A stretch of DNA of 64,000 nt from Arthrobacter oryzae (lineage in GTDB: Bacteria; Actinomycetota; Actinomycetes; Actinomycetales; Micrococcaceae): NCBI RefSeq assembly GCF_030812315.1, contig NZ_JAUSSM010000006.1, positions 248,001 to 312,000 of the forward strand, in the 5' to 3' direction. A model generated the notes under the pieces. It had not been told where the DNA came from. It worked only from the letters and a program-made list of their open reading frames with translations, and made no database searches. Both the position numbers and the translations under genes were made by a program. Shown piece by piece: positions 58,349-64,000 of this stretch (position 1 is its first letter; every line of letters starts with the position of its first letter).

Positions 58349-60109
58349 ATGCGCAAGGTCCTGATCGCCAACCGTGGTGAAATCGCCGTCCGGATTGCCC
58401 GAGCCTGCGAGGACGCCCAGCTGGAATCCGTCGCCGTCTATGCGGACATCGACGCCGATGCCATGCACGTCGGTGCCGCCAGCGAAGCCTTCAGCCTGGA
58501 CGGGAACTCGCCGGCTGACACCTACCTGAACATCCCCAAACTGCTGGACGTCGCGGCAAGGGCCGGCGCCGACGCCGTCCACCCCGGTTACGGTTTCCTG
58601 TCCGAGAACGCCGACTTCGCCCAGGCTGTCCTGGACGCCGGACTCGCCTGGATCGGCCCCACTCCGGAAGCCATCAGGCAGCTCGGCAACAAGATCACCG
58701 CCCGCGAGATCGCCGTCCGTGCCGGAGCCCCGCTCGTGGCCGGCAGTGACGGGCCCGTGGATTCCGCCGCGGAGGCCCGCGCCTTCGCCCAACAGCACGG
58801 CCTGCCGATCGCCATCAAGGCAGCCTTCGGCGGCGGCGGCCGCGGGCTGAAGGTGGTCCGGAACATGGACGAGATCGAGGAAGCCTTTGACTCCGCGGTC
58901 CGTGAGGCCGTGGCAGCCTTCGGACGCGGCGAATGCTTCGTGGAGCGCTACCTGGACCGTCCGCGCCACGTCGAGGCCCAGGTCCTGGCCGATACACACG
59001 GCAACGTCGTCGTCGTCGGAACCCGCGACTGCTCCCTCCAGCGCCGGCACCAGAAGCTGGTGGAGGAAGCACCTGCACCGTTCCTCAGCGACGACCAGCG
59101 GCAGCAGATCTACGACGCCGCCAAGGCAGTCTGCCGGGAAGCCGGATATTCCGGCGCCGGCACCGTGGAATTCCTGGTCGCCGCCGACGGCACGGTGGCG
59201 TTCCTCGAGGTGAACACCCGGCTGCAGGTGGAGCACCCCATCACCGAGGAAACTACCGGGATCGACCTGGTCCAGGAGCAGTTCCGGATCGCCGCCGGGG
59301 AACGCCTGCGCATCACCGAGGACCCAGAGCCCCGCGGCCACTCCTTCGAGTTCCGGCTCAACGCCGAGGATGTGGGGCGCGGTTTCCTGCCCTCACCCGG
59401 AACCATCACAGAATTCCGCGGCCCCACCGGCCCGGGCATCCGCCTGGACACCGGAGTCCGCTCCGGCTCCTTCGTGGCACCGCAGTTCGACTCCCTCCTC
59501 GCCAAGCTGATCGTCACCGGCGCGGACCGCCAGCAGGCACTGCGCCGGGCACGCCGCGCACTCGCCGAAATCGAGATCACCGGGGTGGCCACCGTGCTGC
59601 CATTCCACCGCGCCGTGCTCGAGTCCCCGGATTTCACCTCCGAGACCGGGCTGGGCATCCACACCCGATGGATCGAAACCGACTTCGCGGACCGGATCCC
59701 GGCGGATCCCGGCTACGGCACCGACGCGCCCGACGGCGAACGCCGCACCATCACCGTTGATGTGGACGGCCGCCGTTTGGCTGTGGGCCTTCCTGCCGAC
59801 CTGCTCGACGGCTGGGCACTGTCTACCCGGGGTCTGTCCGGAGCCCTGCCCGCCGGGATCTCGGTGGATTCCGACGGCGGCGCTGCCGCTGTTGATCCGG
59901 GGGAGTTGCGCGCCGACATGGCCGGAACGGTGGTGAAGTGGCTCGTGGAGCCGGGCGCCGAGGTGTCGGCGGGGGACGCCGTCGTCGTACTTGAAGCGAT
60001 GAAGATGGAAACGCAGGTTGCGGCCCACCGCGACGGAACGGTGACCGGCATCCGCACCAAAGCCGGCGGCGTGGTTGCTGCGGGAGCGGTGCTGGCGCTG
60101 ATCGGGTAG
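58349..60109 (+). CDS. Biotin carboxylase fused to a biotin carboxyl carrier domain
   Basis: A 586-residue acyl-CoA-carboxylase alpha-type subunit. [22 protein letters not shown] begins the biotin carboxylase fold. The ATP-grasp segment [17 protein letters not shown] is present, and the C-terminal biotinyl domain has the lysine in EAMKMETQ (about residue 552). It lies 7 bp after pxpBC in the same operon. No carboxyltransferase gene follows. Linked biotin carboxylase genes are known beside ycsF/kipIA in other bacteria, but their role there is unsettled. Confidence 0.93.
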   Translation: MRKVLIANRGEIAVRIARACEDAQLESVAVYADIDADAMHVGAASEAFSLDGNSPADTYLNIPKLLDVAARAGADAVHPGYGFLSENADFAQAVLDAGLAWIGPTPEAIRQLGNKITAREIAVRAGAPLVAGSDGPVDSAAEARAFAQQHGLPIAIKAAFGGGGRGLKVVRNMDEIEEAFDSAVREAVAAFGRGECFVERYLDRPRHVEAQVLADTHGNVVVVGTRDCSLQRRHQKLVEEAPAPFLSDDQRQQIYDAAKAVCREAGYSGAGTVEFLVAADGTVAFLEVNTRLQVEHPITEETTGIDLVQEQFRIAAGERLRITEDPEPRGHSFEFRLNAEDVGRGFLPSPGTITEFRGPTGPGIRLDTGVRSGSFVAPQFDSLLAKLIVTGADRQQALRRARRALAEIEITGVATVLPFHRAVLESPDFTSETGLGIHTRWIETDFADRIPADPGYGTDAPDGERRTITVDVDGRRLAVGLPADLLDGWALSTRGLSGALPAGISVDSDGGAAAVDPGELRADMAGTVVKWLVEPGAEVSAGDAVVVLEAMKMETQVAAHRDGTVTGIRTKAGGVVAAGAVLALIG

Positions 60110-60209
60110 GGCATTAAGGAGTGCCAAACACTGTGGTGCGGTCCGGGTTTCCGGAGGACAATGCAAGGCAATAGCTTCCCTAGGATCCTCCAGAAATCGG
60201 AGCAACGCT

Positions 60210-60599
60210 GTGGATGAAACCGGCGCCAACGAAAAAGTAGTGAACCGGCTGATCGCCTGCATCAATGACCGGCGCGTTGAAATCATGGACGAGCTGTTCC
60301 ATGATGATGCGGTGATGCACTGGCCGCAATCCGGAGAGCTGGTGCGCGGCGCAGAGAACCGCAGGGGAATTTACAACGCCTTCCCGCAGCTGCCCACCAT
60401 CACGCCGCGGCGGCTGAGCAGCGGTGGGAACCTGGTGGTTGCCGAGGCCCTGCTGGATTATGGCGGACCGCAGTACGAAACGGTGTTCATCTTTGAATTC
60501 CGGGACGGGCGCATAGCCAAGGAAACTGCCTACTGGAGTGAGGCGTTCGAAGCTCCGGACTGGCGCGCCCAGTGGGTTGAGAAGGCTCAGGCGAAGTAA
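60210..60599 (+). CDS. SnoaL/NTF2-like protein
   Basis: A 129-residue NTF2-fold protein. VVNRLIACINDRRVEIMDELFHDDAVMHWPQSGE begins the fold, and VFIFEFRDGRIAKETAYWSEAFEAP closes it. Starts GTG at 60210 after GGAGCAACGC. Function unknown; such proteins include small enzymes and polyketide cyclases. A strong terminator follows. Confidence 0.82.
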   Translation: MDETGANEKVVNRLIACINDRRVEIMDELFHDDAVMHWPQSGELVRGAENRRGIYNAFPQLPTITPRRLSSGGNLVVAEALLDYGGPQYETVFIFEFRDGRIAKETAYWSEAFEAPDWRAQWVEKAQAK

Positions 60600-60601
60600 A
60601 C

Positions 60602-60641
60602 AAAGAGCGAAGGGCGGGCGCTTGCCCACCCTTCGCTCTTT
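60602..60641. terminator. Bidirectional terminator
   Basis: Arms AAAGAGCGAAGGGCGGGC (60602-60619) and GCCCACCCTTCGCTCTTT (60624-60641), 17 of 18 paired, 4-nt loop, between the convergent SnoaL-like and GH43 genes. Confidence 0.9.
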
Positions 60642-60650
60642 AATGCGGGA

Positions 60651-62096
60651 CTACCTGACGCTGAGCCGCGCAGTTCCGGTGGTCACCTTTCCGTGGGCGT
60701 TCTGGAAAACAGCCCGGACCAGCAGTCCGTCCTGCCCCGAGGCGACCGCGCTGAACTCCAGCGTGGACTTGTAGGTGCCTTCGTCGGTCCGTTTGCTGAC
60801 AGGCTGCCCTGCGACGCGCTGCCACGTGGCGCCGGCGTCTGCTGAGGTTTCCCAGACCGCAACGGGGCCGGGGGTTCCGGTGGCCGTGGCGCTGAAGCTG
60901 GCCGTCCTGCCGGTTCCGACTGCCGTGTCCTTGGGCTGTTTTGTTTCCTTTGGGAGTTCCACGGCCTGGTTGAACGCCGGCCACCCGTCAGTCCAGTCGA
61001 TCTTCTGCAGGCCAAGGGTGGGGAAGTAAGGAGCGGCCTCGTTGGAGCCGTCGTAGTAGTGGAATGCCAGATAGTCGCCAAAGACGGACTGGCCTCCGGG
61101 TCCGGTAATCGCACCATGGGCATCGAGCACCACGGATCCTCCGCCGCCGAACATGTCGCGGCCGTCCTTGTCCAGGTACGGCCCCTTGACGGACTTGGAC
61201 CGCCCCACGGCGACCTTGTACGTTGAATCCCCTCCGCGGCAGCAGGAATCGAAGGACACGAAGAGGTAGTAATAGTCGCCGTTCTTGGTGATGTAAGGCG
61301 CCTCAACGGGGTTGCCGGGCATGAACCGGTCCGCGATGTTCACGGTCTTGGACTGCCAGTCCGCCACCGGCTTGCCGCTGGGCCATTCGATGGGCACGAG
61401 GAAGATTCCGTACCAGAACGATCCGATCGCCATGTACGGAGTGCCGTCGGCATCCTCGATGATGCCGGCATCGATCGCATTGAAGGTCTTGCCGGGGTTG
61501 CTCGGGTCCAAGCCGCTTGCCGGTGAAGACACCACCAGCCCCTGGTCCACCCAATCGTAGTCCGGGTCGTCCGGGTCCAGGGTGGTGTTCGTTGCCACAG
61601 CGGTCAGCGAATTGTTGCCGCCGAAGCGTGATGCCGAGTAGTAGAGGTAGTAGGTGCCGTCATTTTCGTGAATCTCAGGTGCCCAGAGGTTGCCGGGCAG
61701 CTCGCCGTCCGAAAAATGCTCATCGATCCAGGCGGGAATCCTGTCCCACACTGTGCCGCTGTAGTTCTAGGTGGTGCCGGCATCCTGCGATGACCAGATC
61801 TGGATTGTTCCGCCGTTTTCGCGGTTAACCAGGCCGGTGGAGTAGACGTACCAGGTACCGTCGTCGTCAATGATGAGTGCGGGGTCGTGGACCGGCGAGG
61901 TTTCGCCCACCACGGTTTTTCCGCCGGGCAGGTCTTCCGGCAATTTCTGCGTGGCCGCCACCGCGGCTGCCGGCGGGGCGGAATCCCCGCCCGGCTGGTC
62001 CTTGGCAGCTGGCGGCAGGGCTGCGGCTGTCAGGGCCAGGCCGAGCGCGGCTACCAGTCCCGCTGCCCGTGCTACCCATGGACGTGACTTCATCAT
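60651..62096 (-). pseudogene. Glycoside hydrolase family 43 arabinan-type hydrolase, interrupted by one amber codon
   Basis: If read through, 481 residues. A Sec signal peptide (MMKSRPWVARAAGLVAALGL) is followed by the family's first Asp (VHDPALIIDDDGTWYVYS), then LWAPEIHENDGTYYLYYSAS and the acid Glu in NPVEAPYITKNGDYYY. Codon 110 (61767-61769) is TAG in an otherwise unbroken frame, where a Trp before NYSGTVW is likely. A C-terminal Ig-like domain ends the protein. GH43 enzymes cleave arabinan or arabinoxylan. Single-base loss of TGG to TAG, or a sequencing error, explains it. Shares its control region with the sugar ABC operon. Confidence 0.85.
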
Positions 62097-62182
62097 CACG
62101 TGTTCCTTCCGAAGTGCGTTTGCAGGGAAATATTTGGCTTGGGGGTCCGCAGCAGCGGGGGATGCACCCGGCACGGCAGCTA

Positions 62183-62196
62183 TTGCAACGTTGTAA
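62183..62196. promoter_or_regulatory. LacI-type operator, GH43 side
   Basis: TTGCAACGTTGTAA, an exact reverse copy of the operator at 62337-62350, placed just after the -10 region of the GH43 promoter. Confidence 0.85.
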
Positions 62197-62201
62197 CGAC
62201 G

Positions 62202-62230
62202 AATATGGCACGCCCCGGAAGTGGCGTCAA
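62202..62230 (-). promoter_or_regulatory. GH43 promoter
   Basis: On the minus strand TTGACG (62230-62225), 17-bp spacer, CATATT (62207-62202), followed by the operator. Same design as the plus-strand promoter at 62305-62333. Confidence 0.7.
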
Positions 62231-62304
62231 GGGACGGCCATCGGAGCAGCCCCTCCGGCGGGGGCGGCGTATGAGGGGGCGGGGAAAGTATTTTCGCTCC
62301 CGCC

Positions 62305-62333
62305 TTGACGCTTCGGATCGGGCTGTGTGATAT
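62305..62333 (+). promoter_or_regulatory. Sugar ABC operon promoter
   Basis: TTGACG (62305-62310), 17-bp spacer, TGATAT (62328-62333), directly followed by the operator at 62337. Confidence 0.75.
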
Positions 62334-62336
62334 TTC

Positions 62337-62350
62337 TTACAACGTTGCAA
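62337..62350. promoter_or_regulatory. LacI-type operator, ABC side
   Basis: TTACAACGTTGCAA, near-palindromic with a central CG. The reverse complement is identical to the site at 62183-62196. Confidence 0.85.
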
Positions 62351-62430
62351 ATCAAACCGGCCTGGATGCCGATCCGCTACAGCGGGTTCCCGTGGCCCCA
62401 CCCTTTACACCAACCCGGAAGGACAACGTG

Positions 62431-63765
62431 ATGATGAAGTCACGTCCCATTGCCGCGACCCTGGCGTTTGTAGCCGCGGCCGGCCTCCTGCTCAGCGGAT
62501 GCTCCGCCCCTGCCGGCGCAGAGGCCGGCGGCGAGAAGAAACTCACCTTCATGTTCCGCGGCGGTGAAGATGAGAAAAAGGCCTATGAGAAGGCGGTGGA
62601 GCAGTTCGAGAAGGACAATAGCGTCGACGTCGACATCATCGTCACCACCGCGGACCAGTACGCCACCAAGCTGAAGGCTGCCATAGCCGGCAAGGAGGTC
62701 CCCGATGTGTTCTACATCAGCCCCGGCGACGTGCAGGCGTACGTCCAGAACGGCATTGTCAAGGACATCACGCAATACGTGGAAAACTCGGACACCATCG
62801 ACCTGGACAACATCTGGGAGTACGGCGTCGACAGCTACCGCTATGACGGCAAGCGTGTCGGCGAAGGCGCCATCTACGCCCTACCCAAGGACGTGGGGCC
62901 GTTCTCCTTCGGCTACAACAAGACCATGCTGGAAAAGGCAGGCATCCCGCTGCCGGACAAGGACAAGCCCTACACCTTTGACGAGTTCGTGGCTGCGGCC
63001 AAGAAACTCACTGCGGACACTAACGGCGACGGCACGCTGGACCAGTGGGGGACCGGCCTCAATGTCCAGTGGAACCTGCAGCCGTTTGTCTGGTCCAACG
63101 GTGGCGACTGGCTCAATGAGGACCGCACCAAAGTCACCGTGGACACCCCCGAGTTTGCCGAATCCCTGCAGTGGTTCGCCGACCTCCAGAACGTCCACGG
63201 CGTGACACCGTCCGTCGCCGAGGCCCAGACCCTGGATACCTACCAGCGCTGGATGAAGGGCGAGATCGGCTTCTTCCCCATTGCTCCATGGGACCTCTCC
63301 ACCTACCAGAAGCTCGGCTTCGACTGGGACGTCATTCCCTACCCCGCCGGTGAAACCGGCAAGTCGGCAACTTGGACCGGCACCTTGGGCATCGCCGTCG
63401 CGGAAAGCTCCAAATTCCCGGAGGACGCCGCCAAGCTCGTTGAGTACCTGACCGCGAACAAGGAAGCCCAGCAGAGCCTGGTGGACGCCGGAATCCAGAT
63501 CCCCAACCTGAAGGACATGGCTGAGGCCTGGGCCGCGGACACTTCCACCAAGCCGGCCAACAAGGCGGAGTTCCTCGAGATCGTCAAGGACTACGGCCGG
63601 GAACTGCCTGCCGGCAACACGTTCAACGCCGAGTGGTATGACGAGCTGTTCACCAACATCCAGCCTGTCCTCGACGGAAAACAGTCCGCCAAGGACTACC
63701 TGAAGGAAGCGCAGCCGAGGATGCAGGAATTCCTGGACTCCGCCAACCAGCAAGCCGGCAACTAA
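62431..63765 (+). CDS. Sugar ABC transporter substrate-binding lipoprotein
   Basis: A 444-residue binding protein. Signal peptide and lipobox: [20 protein letters not shown], then LSGC. The mature part shows the sugar-binding pattern ([80 protein letters not shown]). ATG at 62431 after GGAAGGACAACGTG. The first 17 coding bases match those of GH43 in mirror image. It probably imports arabino-oligosaccharides released by the hydrolase, which is inference from the paired control region. Confidence 0.93.
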   Translation: MMKSRPIAATLAFVAAAGLLLSGCSAPAGAEAGGEKKLTFMFRGGEDEKKAYEKAVEQFEKDNSVDVDIIVTTADQYATKLKAAIAGKEVPDVFYISPGDVQAYVQNGIVKDITQYVENSDTIDLDNIWEYGVDSYRYDGKRVGEGAIYALPKDVGPFSFGYNKTMLEKAGIPLPDKDKPYTFDEFVAAAKKLTADTNGDGTLDQWGTGLNVQWNLQPFVWSNGGDWLNEDRTKVTVDTPEFAESLQWFADLQNVHGVTPSVAEAQTLDTYQRWMKGEIGFFPIAPWDLSTYQKLGFDWDVIPYPAGETGKSATWTGTLGIAVAESSKFPEDAAKLVEYLTANKEAQQSLVDAGIQIPNLKDMAEAWAADTSTKPANKAEFLEIVKDYGRELPAGNTFNAEWYDELFTNIQPVLDGKQSAKDYLKEAQPRMQEFLDSANQQAGN

Positions 63766-63812
63766 CCCCTGCCGGTCCCAACCGCCACGTCCCCGGACGT
63801 ATCCCCAAGACT

Positions 63813-63849
63813 GGTGCCGCGGCTGCGCCCGGAGTGCAGCCGCGGCACC
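63813..63849 (+). terminator. Intercistronic hairpin
   Basis: Perfect 14-bp arms GGTGCCGCGGCTGC (63813-63826) and GCAGCCGCGGCACC (63836-63849), 9-nt loop, no T run, between the binding-protein gene and the permease gene. It probably stabilises the upstream mRNA or partly stops transcription, raising the binding-protein to permease ratio. Confidence 0.8.
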
Positions 63850-63884
63850 TCTCCACCCATCACGAATCACAGAGGATCCCCCCG

Positions 63885-64000
63885 ATGACCACCACAATGC
63901 GCCGCTCGCGGCTCCACCGGAAGGAACACCAGGCCGCGCTTGTTTTCGTTGCCATACCGGTGATCGGGTTCCTCCTCTTCACGCTCTTCCCGCTGATCTT
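63885..64000 (+). CDS. Sugar ABC transporter permease (3' partial)
   Basis: Only the first 38 codons are in the window. MTTTMRRSRLHRKEHQAALV leads into a hydrophobic helix (FVAIPVIGFLLFTLFPLI), the N-terminus of a MalF-type permease. The ATG at 63885 follows AGAGGATCCCCCCG. It continues the operon of the binding-protein gene. Confidence 0.85.
   Translation, partial: MTTTMRRSRLHRKEHQAALVFVAIPVIGFLLFTLFPLI

Overview
The window is high-GC actinobacterial chromosome, most like Arthrobacter/Pseudarthrobacter (Micrococcaceae). The pointers are a mycothiol-type maleylpyruvate isomerase, DUF5997, DUF202, GYD and PspC proteins, a DUF4352-type TM2 protein, and frequent GTG/TTG starts. No rRNA, tRNA, CRISPR array, insertion sequence or phage module was found. 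The region is chromosomal and catabolic: a series of sugar, sugar-acid, amine and aromatic modules, each beside its own regulator and often with a readable operator.

Layout. 1-2.3 kb: 3' part of a TctA transporter coupled to a universal stress protein. 2.3-6.1 kb: TetR, putrescine-type amine oxidase and an APC permease around a near-perfect palindrome. 6.1-13.6 kb: small stress and hypothetical genes, an aldo/keto reductase remnant, a thymidylate-kinase-like protein and a DUF5997/LysR-domain divergent pair. 13.7-17.1 kb: LacI, Gfo/Idh oxidoreductase and sugar isomerase. 17.2-19.3 kb: glycerate kinase and a GntR regulator. 19.3-20.6 kb: a zinc-starvation unit (zinc-free bL36 paralogue plus a CobW-like protein without a P-loop) under a Zur-like box. 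20.6-23.8 kb: a doubly truncated TetR/DUF4386 pair, DUF3592 duplicates and a TM2 protein. 23.9-27.5 kb: LacI, DapA-family lyase/aldolase and an Nramp-fold transporter lacking the metal-binding motifs.

28.7-35.0 kb holds a complete 3-hydroxybenzoate-to-gentisate pathway: 3HB 6-hydroxylase, gentisate dioxygenase, maleylpyruvate isomerase, fumarylpyruvate hydrolase, an MFS importer and an IclR regulator. The same TTCTG-N5-CAGAA operator lies in both control regions. 35.5-43.6 kb is an ABC sugar/polyol importer, a COG4091-type dehydrogenase, LacI and a GarR-like dehydrogenase. 43.7-49.3 kb has several gene remnants, two DUF202 proteins, two paralogous proline-rich surface proteins, a sarcosine-oxidase-like enzyme and DedA. 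49.4-53.4 kb is LacI, ribokinase, RpiB and an MFS porter with a nested operator array. 53.5-60.1 kb is the 5-oxoprolinase locus: GntR, PxpA, MFS, fused PxpBC and a biotin carboxylase/BCCP fusion. 60.6-64 kb is a divergent arabinan-type GH43 gene (broken by one amber codon) and an ABC sugar importer, which share mirrored promoters and operators.

The strongest observations are the Zur-linked CobW-like/bL36 pair, the non-canonical Nramp/DapA/LacI module, the nested LacI operators at 53.4 kb with a matching intragenic site in rbsK, the mirrored control region at 62.1-62.45 kb, and the TetR/DUF4386 double truncation. Protein family assignments rest on reading motifs in the translated sequence; no database search was possible.
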